A stretch of DNA of 64,000 bases, taken from contig NC_079518.1 in assembly GCF_000801105.2 (NCBI RefSeq), forward strand, positions 8,998,106 to 9,062,105, read 5' to 3'. The notes beneath the pieces were generated by a model. It made no database searches. It saw only the letters and a list, made by a program, of their open reading frames with translations, and was not told where the DNA came from. Shown here in pieces: positions 42,976 through 54,589 of the stretch; the stretch's first letter is position 1; the number at the start of each line of letters is the position of its first letter. Made by a program: the position numbers and the translations under genes. This DNA comes from Raphanus sativus (Eukaryota > Streptophyta > Magnoliopsida > Brassicales > Brassicaceae).

Positions 42976-45900
42976 ATGAAGAAGCGTCAACATTTGGGGG
43001 TTTTGAGATTAGGGCTTGAATTGCAGATCATCATCTGGTTATCGATTTGGGTGGCGTTTCCGCAGCAAGCGGCGGGGCTTAGACCCATCAGAGAGAAAGC
43101 TCGAACCTGGAGCGACGAGGTTCGTGTGTGTTCTCTCGTTGATGATTTGCTCGAAAGTTTCTTCCTTTAGATGTTTCCCAGAAAAAAAAAGCTTGATGCT
43201 TTTAGCTCTTAAGTTTGATGTAGACACGGCTATTTTATGCTTATAGAGTGGTAGAGATGTTGAGCTGATCAGAGTCAAATGATTATCTTAGCTTTAACCG
43301 TATTGAATGAAAATCTAGGATTAGAGTAGCTTCGTTGTAAGGTTGGTTCATCTTTTGATTAAGCAAAGCTCAGATGGTTTGAGACAATCTAGTTTAGCTT
43401 GATTGAGCTTTCTTCACACCTGTGAATACTCTGAAATGGGCGAGAAAAAAAATCTGTCTTTAGTTAGCGTCCAGACGCGACCAGTTAAGTTTATTTTAGA
43501 AGTAGTACCCATGGTAGTTGGGAATCTAGGATGAGATTGGCGGTTTGAGTTTGTATTGGTAGAGGATTCTAGCAGAATTTGCGAAGTGAACAAGATAATA
43601 GTTAGTACATTAGACTAAGCAAGCGATGTACTGGTTAATGGTTTGATTCGTGGTGATCTCGTAGTGGCTCTTTGGTAGAAAACAAGTATCTGAAGCAGGA
43701 CGATTTTCCGCATGGAACATAACAGGAACATATAGAGGTTTGTGGCATGTCTTTCGTCTTTTTTTTTTTCCTTCTCTTTCTTGCTATTTCAGAATTATCT
43801 ACGACATGCTCATTTAGAATTTTTTCTATTTCAGGAAATTGGAAGTTTCTGGATTCCTTAAATAACTCTTCCAAGTTTCAAGACTTCCAGAAATCAAATG
43901 GTAATTCTGTGGTTGAGTTAGTGGCTGTTCCAACTAAGATAACCGGTGTGCATTATGTTCAGGTGAACAGTTCATCTTGTATTATAGGATTATCCTTGAT
44001 TATAGCATGCAGTATTTGAAGTTCTGTAAATGGTGATGGAGCAGGGTGTAGTTGTTTTCCATGACGTATTTGACAATGAACAAAATTTGGGTGGTGCCCA
44101 AATAAGTCTGGAAGGTGTATATATATGGCCCTTTAGACAACTCCGCCTCGTGGCTAACAGGTACTAGCGTTTGTTCTACTTAACTGCTTTAAGATTTGTT
44201 ATTGAGTTTTTAACTCCATGGTCTTTGCATTACCTTACCTAAACAGTGGCAAGGAGAGTGATTCAGGGCAAGATGAGAATAATCTTCTCTCAAATCCCTA
44301 TCATCTGGTAATGTTTAAGACTCTTCTTGTTTGACCTACCCGCTTTGTTAATATAATGCTTTGATCTGGTGGTGGCTTGTTTGATTTTTAAGAGCTTACT
44401 AAGGTCAACTTTCTGCTGTTGCACAGCTCGGAATCTTTTCCTCTCAAGTGTTTCAAGAATCTACAAGAGACAGAATACTGCAACGGAAGATTTGTAAGCA
44501 GTAGCCTAACTCTTTCCCTTACAGTTTACTTTTTTTCCTGCGACCCTGATCTTCAATTTTCTTTGTACTTCAGCGCCAAGAAATGAGATGGATAAGCACT
44601 GTAACATCGAATTAGCAGCTCAGATATCCCGTGTGGCTTCTAGTGACAACAGTATGCATTCTAACTCTAAAACACTGAGGTTATCGTGGCGTAGTCTTTG
44701 TCTCTTTAGTCACATTTAATCTTACGTTGTGGGACTTATCCATATTTGATAGATGGAGACAAAAGTTATTATCACATGGACGGCTTGATGGAAAGTCCAG
44801 GGGTAGGCGATGACGGAGATTGTTTCTCGCCTATGCTCCTGAATGCGACTTCTTTGAATGTTGAAGTCTACTATAACAAAGCTGTGAACTATACACTGAT
44901 GGTCACTTTTGTATCCTTTGCTCAAAATTCGTAATAGAATGCTGAGAACTACTTGTGCAGTTTTAGCGTGTTCCTTAACTTTTCTGTCGCACGTAGGTCT
45001 CTTTCCTCCAGGTTCTTTTGTTGATCCGGCAAATGGAGCACGGTAACACACAATCTGTAAGATTCTGATGTAGCTTAGATGGTCTGATATCATTATTATT
45101 GCATAGAATGAGTAAAATATGCTAACTTATGGAAGTTGTTGTATGGAAGGGTGCTGCCAAGGTATCCATTGTAATGATCGGACATCAAGCAATCATGGAT
45201 GCTTACTTATGCCTTTTGCATCTCACTGCTGGGATATTAGTTGGTATGAATATCCACACAATAGTACTTAAGCATTGACCCTTGCTACATGACATTACCA
45301 TGTTTTCTCAAACCTGATTGCAACTTTGTCTCATGCAGAATCTCTATTTAATGCATTTGCAACGGCTGCGTTCTTCAAGTTCGTAGTCTTTTCGATTTTT
45401 GAGATGAGATATCTTCTGGCCATATGGAAAGCAACCAGGCCTTCCAACAGCGGAGAAGGTTGGGAAACAATGAGGCGTGAACTCTCCTTTCTCTACAGCC
45501 GTTTCTGTGAGTTTTTTAGTTCTTTAATGTGACTCTTTTGGATGTAACTGAAACCTTTGACGCAAGTTCAAATGCTAACACCGATGTTTTATCATTTTCA
45601 TTTTGAACAGATGGGATCCTTCTTGGAGGGATATTGATAATGTACGAGTTGCACAACTACATGCGGCCGATTCTTCTTCTCATGTACTCATTTTGGATAC
45701 CACAGATAGTCACCAATGTCATCCGAGATTCAAGAAAGCCTCTGCACCCGTATTACATCTTGGGGATGACTGCTACACGGTTAGCTATACCGTTATATGT
45801 TTTCGGATGCCCACACAACTTCATGCGTGTGGAGCCTAGCAAGGCCTGGTGCGTGTCCGTGTGCACATTCATGGGGTTGCAAGCTGTCGTTCTTCTTCTT

Positions 45901-46343
45901 CAGCATTATTTTGGTTCACGTTGCTTTGTTCCCCGCCAGGTTTGTTCTTTTACACGTAGATTACATTCAATCTCCTAGATTGAACACTAATCTCTTTGAT
46001 TCATCGTGTTCACGGATATGCAGATGCTACCAGAGAAGTACAACTACCATAGAAGATTCAATCAGGACGTAAGCCGCAACACTGATTGCGTCATCTGCAT
46101 GACAGCTATTAATCTCAGACAGCGTACCAGTGATTTCATGGTATTTAGCTGTTTCTTCTACACAGAAACCAACTCTTAAACTTTATTTTGCATCAATATA
46201 GAGAATCATGAATGAGTGTTGCTTGCTTGTTGCGAAAACAGGTAACTCCATGTGAACATTTATTCCACACGGGATGCTTACAGAGATGGATGGATATAAA
46301 AATGGAGTGCCCTACCTGTCGGCGTTCCCTGCCTCCAGCTTAG
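42976..46343 (+). CDS. FLY1: RING E3 ligase, multi-pass membrane (FLYING SAUCER 1)
   Basis: About 14 exons can be traced by frame and splice sites: 42976-43119, 43665-43737, 43835-43962, 44045-44160, 44247-44307, about 44426-44493, 44574-44651, 44753-44910, 44997-45056, 45150-45243, 45339-45506, 45611-45939, 46024-46140, 46242-46343. The product begins with a signal-anchor-like stretch (IIIWLSIWVAFPQQ). The lumenal part contains FSAWNITGTYR and GVGDDGDCFSP. Several membrane segments follow (VSFLQVLLLIRQ, LFNAFATAAFFKFVVFSIF, GILLGGILIMYELHNYM). A C-terminal RING has DCVICM, TPCEHLFHTGC and CPTCRRSLPPA. FLY1 is an endomembrane ubiquitin ligase that affects pectin methylation in seed mucilage. 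All exons look intact. Gene order matches At4g28370. Confidence 0.93.
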
Positions 46344-47594
46344 AGGATGTTTTTCGGTTTGTTAGGATGTACAGACTTCACTCAAGTTAATTTGCGGGTA
46401 ACAACTCTAATCGAACTTCCTAAGCTTATACTTTTCCTTGGAAGTTTATAGGTATAAGTAGGGCTTTGGTTCTGTCAATTGCAGACTTGTGAGAAACCAT
46501 GCTTCTAATCTGAGTGTTTGTCAACCGTTTTTTTTCTCTCAGGTCTGTCTGGAATAGTTGTGGGGTGTGTTTCACAAAATACGAAGTTAACTGCTGCAAA
46601 AGTTTCCGAAACAGGTGGGGCTGGGCTATTTGGTTTTATGTACTTGGAGAGGTGTAGAAGGTTTTTAGATGAAAGCAGAAGAGCAAACACGGAATCTGTA
46701 ACTGCGCTAGAAATTGCGAATAGACATTGTGTTCTGTATAAACTGTTTAATGTTACAATCTTTAGTGAATATTCTTTCACCACACAGCCCAATCTTTTAG
46801 CACATTTCTTGTTCTTCTTCTACTTTCTTTGCCGCATGTTAGTAAAAATCCTTATGCGTAAGCTGGACCATAAGGAATGGGCAGGTCCTGCGGTAAACAT
46901 GGAGAAGCAGCAGGAGCCATGGCTAAGCATTTTCTTAGTCATAGCAATCTTCGGTGGTGGTCAGTACAGCTTGTCTTTTTTTTCTGTATGGTTGGAGAGG
47001 TTTTTCAGGCAGATGATTGTTGATGCCTTCAGTGAAATAGTTGTTGGAGACGGTAAGGTCCAGCAGACACCAAGACGGACAGTGGCTGTGCAAGGTACAG
47101 GACCGACTAAAAACTCCTGCAACTCTTGTCCAGGATCTCTACAAGTTTTGAGACAAGTACCTGAAATGTAAGTAGAGAGTGAGTCATTGAACAAAACAAG
47201 TTATGGATCCTTTGTTTCAAGTGTGTGGGTTTATATTAGAGAGGATGATTCAATTAGTGGCATAAACTCCTCGTAGCTGTCTGAGGCGGTTTATGTGGGA
47301 TCTGAGGCTAACACTTGAAGATCAAATCTTAGGTTTGGACTAGATCACTCCCTCGCTTACAATCCAAGTAAAAACCCAATCTTAGTCATACAAGCTTTAA
47401 CATAAGCTTGACATTTAAGCATAAACTACAAGTGTGTTTGTTATCCAGTGTTTATCTTCGTATTTTATTTTATTTTGGTTGGAAAGAAGTCACATAACTA
47501 AGACAAAAGCCATAACTTCACATAGTGAACACTCGATAAAACCACACAGATTTATTCACTCGTAGACCTCTGAGGACGTTTCTTTCATCATCTT
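46344..47594. other. 3' region of FLY1 with a 654-bp stop-free frame
   Basis: A + strand frame at 46518-47171 has no stop for 217 codons but opens without an ATG, just after a ctctcag acceptor-like site. It contains two hydrophobic stretches (FLFFFYFLCRM, IFLVIAIFGGGQYSLSFFSV). I do not recognise it. It may be a decayed exon or retrocopy, or chance. The rest is intergenic 3' DNA. Confidence 0.4.
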
Positions 47595-49192
47595 TTAGCC
47601 ACTACCAGAGCCGTACTTCTTGCCGAACACAAGGAGCTGGAGCTTGTCATAGCCAGCGAGCACACCAGCCCCTGCTACAGCACGGAGGATGTTGGCACCT
47701 GCGCCTTTAAAAAGCGACTTGGCCCCTTCTTTCTTAACAATCTGATTAAAGGCCTGAAGAGAGCTCGTGTACTTCACCGCTTCACCTGATGTCATCATCA
47801 TTCTTCTACGCACCGTGTCTATCGGGTACGACGCCAGTCCAGCTCCAATTGTGATTCCCCATCCCAACAAGAAACTCGCCAAAAAGTTATCCTATAAAAC
47901 CACCAAATGTGTAAAACAGAACTAACATAGGACTCTCAATATGTTGAAGTGAAGAGTTTTAACCTCAAGACCATCGACAAGAACCACAGGCTTCAAGGAA
48001 TCATACAATCCAAAGTAGAGCCCACGGTACACGATGATTCCAACGCACGAGACGTTGAAACCGCGGTATAGTCCAACAACACCATCAGAGGCTATAGTCT
48101 TCTTGTACACGTCAACTATGCCGTTGAACTGCCTCTGACCACCTTTCTTGGCCGCTTTGGCATCGTTGGCTAAACGGGTACGCGCGTAGTCCAGAGAGTA
48201 TACAAAAAGCAGAGACGATGCACCAGCTGCACCACCAGAGGCCAAGTTACCTGCAAACCACTTCCAGTATCCATCTTTGTCTTTCCTGAAGTTGAACAGT
48301 CGCTTGAAGTAGTCTTTGAACGCAAAGTTCAATGCCTGCAGAAACAGAAAGATACCTTTGCCTAACACATTCACAGGGCCACATAAAAACACTTTTAGGT
48401 TAATTTTAATTAAAAAAAAAATTCGACAATATGAAGTCATGCCACTTATATGTATAACAGTTCTTTAAAATTTAGGCGACAATAACAATGTTTCAACTGG
48501 TTGTATCTAGAACCAGACCGCAACACATATAGCCCCCAAAATTTTAAAATAATTTACATAAAAATCTCCAAATTACAATTTTTTTGAATTATTTTATTGA
48601 AACACTCCAAATTTCAAATTTTTTTTTTTACTAAAACCTTACTAAATTTTTTATAGCCTTCAAAATCTCAGGAGACAAACGTCTAAACATGTATACAAGA
48701 ACCAAAGCTAAGAAACTTAACCTGAGTAGGGAAGTATCTGATAACATTGGCGGTGTTGCCTCTCCAAAGAGCAAGCACGCCTTCGTCTTTGACTGTCCGG
48801 GTAAAACAGTCAGTGATTCCTTTGTATGGTTCAGAGAGACGCCCGGCTCTGATCATTTCATCTTGGTTCTGAATCAAGAGCTTCACACGCTCAATAGGCG
48901 CTGCTGCTGTCTTTGAAACAGCAGCCGAGACTCCTCCCATGAGGAAATCTATCAAGAAACCAGTGATAGATTTCTCCGTAGGTGCTTGAGCAAGAACGGG
49001 AAGTGAGCCACGTTGTATAAGAGTAGAGCCAGTGTCACGATTAGTTGACTGCAGTAGACTCTGCAAACCTCCGTTGACATAAGCACCAGAGACGGTGTGA
49101 TTACGGGTTTGCACACTCGGAGAGAGTCTACTAATGAAGGAGGATTGTCCATGAAGCTTCTGAATCACCGATGGATGCCTTTGTTCATTCAT
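47595..49192 (-). CDS. AAC3: mitochondrial ADP/ATP carrier, AAC3-like
   Basis: Three phase-0 exons, 48722-49192, 47964-48335 and 47595-47891, give 379 residues, the usual length for plant AAC proteins with their long N-terminal extension. The first about 80 residues are a presequence-like region. The carrier body follows with three repeats ([58 protein letters not shown]). The adenine-nucleotide-carrier signature RRRMMM is in the last exon. The protein exchanges matrix ATP for cytosolic ADP across the inner mitochondrial membrane. Gene order after FLY1 agrees with At4g28390. Confidence 0.95.
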
Positions 49193-50619
49193 TTTTTCTA
49201 CAACAAAGACGACAAGCCATGATCAATACTATTCATTAAAACATATAGGATACTACTTATTTCGTTTAAAAGCCATCAGCTATAATAATTGGACATCATT
49301 ACAAAACAGGACCACGCTTAGAAGTTAGAAACCTACATGCAAGTTCCTCGAACGAGATGATTCTTGGCCAATATCAAGAAAGCAGCAGGAAGCAAGACTA
49401 ATCATAGAGAGAAAACCATTGAACTAGTTAAGAGAAGTGTCGATGATAAAAGGTAAGAATATACCATGTGGAGAGTCTAGAGGAATCCATGGAAACTTAC
49501 CGAAAAGAAGCGGCAAATGCTACAGCATTCTTTTGACGCGTGTCCTTCTGGGCCCATTTTAAAGGACCCAAGCCCTCAAGGTTATTTTATATTTATCTCT
49601 TATCCTTTTAAATTTTTTATCTTATGTTTTATTGAATTCATACATGGATTAGTCGAAAGAACGATGACATAACCAAACGTATATGCCACACATATCTGAA
49701 GTGATAACATGAACACAGGAACAACAAAAACACCTGAACAAAAAACGAGAAAACAGAACACATACCAGTAAAATCTTAGATAGAATCGCAACAATTAGCT
49801 ACAGATTTGATAATCATTACATTAATATCTTCAAGGATTCGGAATCTGTTGTTGTCTCATTATGTTACTTCTCATTTACTTGAGCCACCAGAACACAAAC
49901 CCGAACAATCTACTCAAGAACTGCCATGACTTGAAGATTAAAATCTGGAAAACGCTACTACCAACCAAAGTAGCCCACCAACTTAGATAGAATGTTGACT
50001 AGCTAGTCTCAAGATCTGTCAAAACACATGTAAACTTCATTATTCATTGATATGTGATTAATGACATTGTCAAGACTCAAAACTGATGTCTCAGCGACCG
50101 TAAAAAGAACAGGCTTAAAACCCATTACCACAGTCAAGACTTTCATAGAACAATTGTTAGGTTCAGAAAAAAATAGTAAAAAGTGATCTATGTAAGTAGA
50201 TTTCTTGACAATGTCAACTATATTTAAAACTTTTTTTTGTTCAACTCTATTTAAAACCCTATTTAAAACTATAAAATAGTAAAAAATATTAACAATTGTT
50301 CCAACTATATTTAAGATTGGAAAAAAATCAAAAATAAAAATATTTAAGATTACATAAATATACAATTCACTTTTTGAGCCAATTCACTCTTACAAAAAAG
50401 CCAGAGTCAAAAGATAATGACCTGTGATATGTAATGAAAATGTGACAGACGAACATCAAACCAGAACACGACACGTGGTAACCTCACTAAACCGTAAAAG
50501 CAGGTGATTTAACACTCTCGTCCGTCTTGAGCGAGAGAGTGCAGAGCATCATCGTCTCTCTTTATAAACCCTAAATTCCACAATTAGGGTTAGCGATTTT
50601 CCGTAAACCATAGAGAGCG
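49193..50619. other. AAC3 leader, intergenic DNA and promoter of the OB-fold gene
   Basis: About 49195-49560 probably contains the AAC3 leader and perhaps a 5' UTR intron. From about 50400 it leads into the OB-fold gene, with 'ttagggtt' in the leader at 50584. The frame at 50009-50365 on the minus strand is AT-rich and not called. Confidence 0.45.
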
Positions 50620-51398
50620 ATGGCGACTACAACAGGAAACGCATCGGTTGCAACGGGAACGACGGCAGCGAAGAGGAAACCAGTGTTTGTGAAAGTGGAA
50701 CAGCTAAAGCCTGGGACGACTGGTCACACATTGACCGTTAAGGTCGTCGACTCCAATCCGGTGGTTCCGGTTGCCCGGAAGGCTCGTCCTGGGATGAGTA
50801 GTCGTCCGTCTCAGCCTAGTCGAATCGCTGAGTGTCTTATCGGAGATGAGACCGGATGCATTCTCTTCACTGCTCGTAACGACCAAGGTTTGCTTACTCA
50901 CACTCTTTATTGATAAAGGCTCATCCTTTGTGTGTTCTCTTGTTTTATTTCTCAGTCGATTTCGATTCTCAGACACTATGAACTGGTAGTGTGCGTCTAT
51001 GTCAAGTTCTTGAAATCATTACAAAAAGCTAATCTTGTCTGAAACTGGAATCTGATTATTTCAGTAATGTCTTTGTGCAATTTAGTGGACTTGAAGTTTT
51101 GTTTAGTATCTTTCAGTCAGTTATCTTGAATTTGGTAGCGGTGAAAGTTGCTAATCGTTTTTTTTTTCTCGGGGGGGGGGGGGGGGTGTGTGTGTGTGTG
51201 TGTATAGTTGATCTTATGAAGCCAGGGGAGACGGTGATACTGCGGAACTCGAGGATAGACATGTACAAGGGTACAATGAGGCTAGGTGTTGATAAATGGG
51301 GACGCATCGAAGCAACTGAGCCAGCGTCTTTCACGGTCAAAGAGGATAACAATCTGTCTCTTGTTGAGTACGAGCTGATTAACGTTAACGATCAGTGA
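50620..51398 (+). CDS. small OB-fold nucleic-acid-binding protein
   Basis: Two exons, 50620-50887 and 51208-51398, join in phase 1 to 152 residues. The protein has a Ser/Thr/Ala-rich N terminus. An OB-fold body follows: FVKVEQLKPGTTGHTLTVKV, RIAECLIGDETGCILF, LMKPGETVILRNSRIDMYKG, MRLGVDKWGRIE. Single-stranded nucleic-acid-binding proteins of this type are widespread in plants; Arabidopsis At4g28440 is the positional match. The intron carries a long G tract and (TG)n directly before the acceptor. The role is unproven. Confidence 0.88.
51165..51203 (+). repeat. G tract plus (TG)n in the intron
   Basis: About 16 consecutive G residues followed by about eight TG repeats directly before the acceptor 'tgtatag' at 51207. 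Such tracts are length-unstable and could affect splicing. Confidence 0.9.
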
Positions 51399-53691
51399 TC
51401 CTTTTTAGTATGTTTATGGAAAGTTAACCTCTGAGAAGTGTGTTTGATTCTCTGATACTTCTGTGGTGAAGGTCTTTGATTTAGATTAAGAAGATTTGTG
51501 ACTGGTTCAAAGATGCTTGTAGGGTTTCCTTTTTTTACCGTAAAACATGAAACCAGGATCTCGCTTTTGAATTATTATTTCAGTCCGTTTTAGGGCGATT
51601 GCTCCTTTGAAATTTGTGTTGATGTATGCTTGTATGATACTAGATCACTGAGAGTTTAATTCGCACTGTATAATTATACAGCTAAAAGTATTTTACATTC
51701 GTTTTGAAGTTGCACTTTGTCTTCTGGTGTCAATATGTTTGAACCCGAAATGGGCATAACAGACTTATAGCAGAGAGATGAGACGAATCTAGTGGTCAGG
51801 CAGGTCCTGAGAGATAGGCCGATAAACAATAGTTTTTCCTGATCTAAATTTAAATGAGCCCCGAATGAGGTTTACTAAATGGGCCGTATACAATCTTTGG
51901 ATGGTAAAGTATATCTGTATCTTATAAATTAATATTTTAATAAAATATTATCTTATTAAATTAACATAATATCATGTTTTTTTTTCTTTTTAAATAACCT
52001 TGGAGATGACCAGACCTTAGAACATCTCCAATGAAAATTCTATCCATTGAAATTCTAAACTTGACATATATATATATATGTATATATTGTATATGTCTAT
52101 GTAATTATGGAGTCTATTATTTTGTGAAGAACCTCTCCAAAAATCTCAGACCGGATGCATCAGTTGGTAATACCCTGACATGGCGTAAACTCGTCTTTCT
52201 AACAGAAATTAAATTAAATCTATAATGAAATCGATGTCAAACCACTAGTCTAACGCATGATTTATTTTTCAATTAATTCGTAGAGATTTTACTGTATACA
52301 TGTTGTTTTTACTTTCTTTTCTTGGGGAGAAATGTTTCAATGATTTTTAATGCAAAAAACATAACTCATTTAATGAAATTACTTATTTACAAGTCAAAAA
52401 TTGATATGTTCAACCTTAGTATGTTTTGATTTTCCGGAAAGAAGTCCACATTTTTTGCTTATACAAAAGTAAATAAAAGTATGCTTTGATGAAATATCTT
52501 TGCTTTTACTAGTTTGGTAGCACTTTTTAGAGCACAAGCAAGCAGTCCCTTACATTAGGACAAGTCAAAGTCTCACGTTTACAAATATCAAACTACTCTT
52601 AAAATCAACAGTCTTAGATGCACACCTTTTATATAAGAAAGAGTTGAATTCAAATAACACTCTAAAATTTAAAATAGATATTAGATATATGTTTTAGTTT
52701 ATGTTAATGTAACTCCAAGCTAGCTTTTTCTTATAAAACAACAAAACCCACATGCAAATCACATTAGCTTACCAAGTATTTTAAACAAGGAAACTCAGCT
52801 GCCAAACACTTCTTCGTTGTCAATTATATTGTACTTCAGTAATCATCAAAAATCGCACTTCGTAAACTATATTATACTACTAACATAATGCATACGTAAC
52901 TTTATCTTACACTTCCACCTACTTACGTCGGCAGTGTGCTGTTTTTTCAATGTTTCCCCCAACCTAAACTGGTAAGAGAGTTATTTCGGTGAAAATGTGA
53001 ATTGGTCCTCTTCCATGCGGTACTACTATGATTAGTCCAGTCGTGACACTTACGCGGCATATTCAAAACTCAAACATTGACTTTTCGGAACAAAAGTAAA
53101 CTAATTGTATTTTCTTTTGTACTATAAATGTCTAAAATCTTCGGCATTTCAATACTTTAATTAATGGATGTAAGTTGCTGATAAATTCGAAGAGACATAA
53201 AAATATTGTTTTTAGGAAGATCTAGTATAAATTTATTATTTCTAAGATAAAGAAACAGTTTGTATTTGTCTCGTTAGAAAGTAAACTAAAACAAAATGAA
53301 AAAAACATATGTATTTGATGATCATATCTTTAGAAAATTGCATGTTAAATGTTAGCTTTGATAACTGATTTTATAGATTAGTAACCGCGTAAAATAAACG
53401 TAATTTCATACATGGCGAAGTGTTGTAGAGCGACCGGTTCAAGTCATAATACTTGGTCAACACGCCAAGTCGTGAGATGCGCCGAGAAAATCCGACCTAA
53501 TAAGTGATGAACTCTTATGACATGACCACTCCGTCGTAACGAAGTGTATATATATATACGCATACTCCCTCTCCTTTACTCATCATAACCATAACTCCTA
53601 ATTTTCTTTATTAACCAAACACCAAAAAGTAACTTTTTATTACCTATTTATTTCGAAGCTCTTGTTTTTCTTGTCGTCGGTGCAACATAAA
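51399..53691. other. intergenic region and PIP1 promoter
   Basis: About 2.3 kb of AT-rich DNA with no gene seen. The part next to PIP1 has W-box cores: ttgact near 53077, and ggtcaa near 53455 (TTGACC on the other strand). A TATA-like tatatatatata lies near 53548. Confidence 0.5.
53540..53560 (+). promoter_or_regulatory. TATA-like element of the PIP1 gene
   Basis: gtgtatatatatatacgc lies about 145 bp before the PIP1 start codon, with a CT-rich leader between. The spacing fits a plant core promoter. Confidence 0.45.
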
Positions 53692-53910
53692 ATGAGGAGG
53701 GTTGGTTGGTCTACTATTTTGATCATGGTGGTGGTGGCGTTGTTGGTGGTAGAACATGTGGTTGTTCCAGCCGCCGCGGGGAGAGTTCTAACGGAGAAGT
53801 TGGGAGACGGAAGAGCTACTATGATGAGGGTGGAGAAGATGACGTCGACGGTGGATTTTTGGTTTCAGCGATTGGCTTCAGGTCCGAGTCCAAGAGGTCG
53901 CGGTCATTAA
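53692..53910 (+). CDS. PIP1: precursor of PAMP-induced secreted peptide PIP1
   Basis: A 72-residue precursor from the ATG at 53692; the upstream in-frame codons are leader. A hydrophobic signal peptide (TILIMVVVALLVVEHVVV) is followed by a short variable region. The C terminus ends LASGPSPRGRGH, the conserved PIP motif SGPSPRGxGH. PIP1 is processed to a short extracellular peptide that amplifies immune signalling through RLK7. Gene order (near RPN1b) agrees with At4g28460. No introns. Confidence 0.93.
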   Translation: MRRVGWSTILIMVVVALLVVEHVVVPAAAGRVLTEKLGDGRATMMRVEKMTSTVDFWFQRLASGPSPRGRGH

Positions 53911-54589
53911 ATTATGCAAGCTCTCTTTATTCCGACTGAAGGCGATTAATTTTTGTTTGATATACATACCAAAACAAACGGTCAATAACTGTATTCCATT
54001 CATTTTTTTCTTTATTTGTTTGTTTTCTATTGAGCAAATCAATACACATGTATACAGAGCTTTAATTTGAATAAGATTTCACACTCTGCTTTTACCTGAG
54101 AATTAGTATTTTGTTGTGGTTAGGATGGAAGATAATACAACGACAAAAATGTTGTAAACGAGTGAGTCGTGCAGGCCATAAAATGTTAACGAAGAGTTCA
54201 AAAAGAATTATTCTTAATATTGTTCTTCGTGTTTAATTCAAAAAGAATTATTCTTAATATTATTCTTGACCTTCTATTGAATTCTTAACATCTTATATTG
54301 AATTCTTTTTGCCAACTCCCTGAAGACAACGGAGAGCCATTGCATGTCACAACTGGAAGTTGGAGTGCGGACAAAGCATGAAACTGAAGTTGCTGCTAGG
54401 CAGTAAACCAAAAAGCCAACAGCTTATTGTATTATTTCTCTGTTGAGAAGAAAAGTCAAGCGAGTTTATTTACAGAAGCAGGTTCAGATTTTTTTATACA
54501 ATTGTAAACTAAACCAACTTCTATCCTATTGTGCACATAAAACCATATAAGCTGTTCCTGAGAGTATCCAATCCAAATGCTTCGGAACT
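53911..54589. other. convergent intergenic region PIP1-RPN1b
   Basis: Holds the 3' UTRs of both genes. A direct repeat of ttcaaaaagaattattctta occurs twice at about 54197 and 54238. Confidence 0.5.

Noticed and set aside
45603..46072. Alternative frames at the FLY1 C-terminal exons
   Set aside because: They cross the clear GT/AG introns and lack the membrane and RING sequence of the correct frame.
51990..52060. Abutting ttggagatg and catctccaa words resembling MITE ends
   Set aside because: The partner ends and target duplications could not be found, so no element is called.
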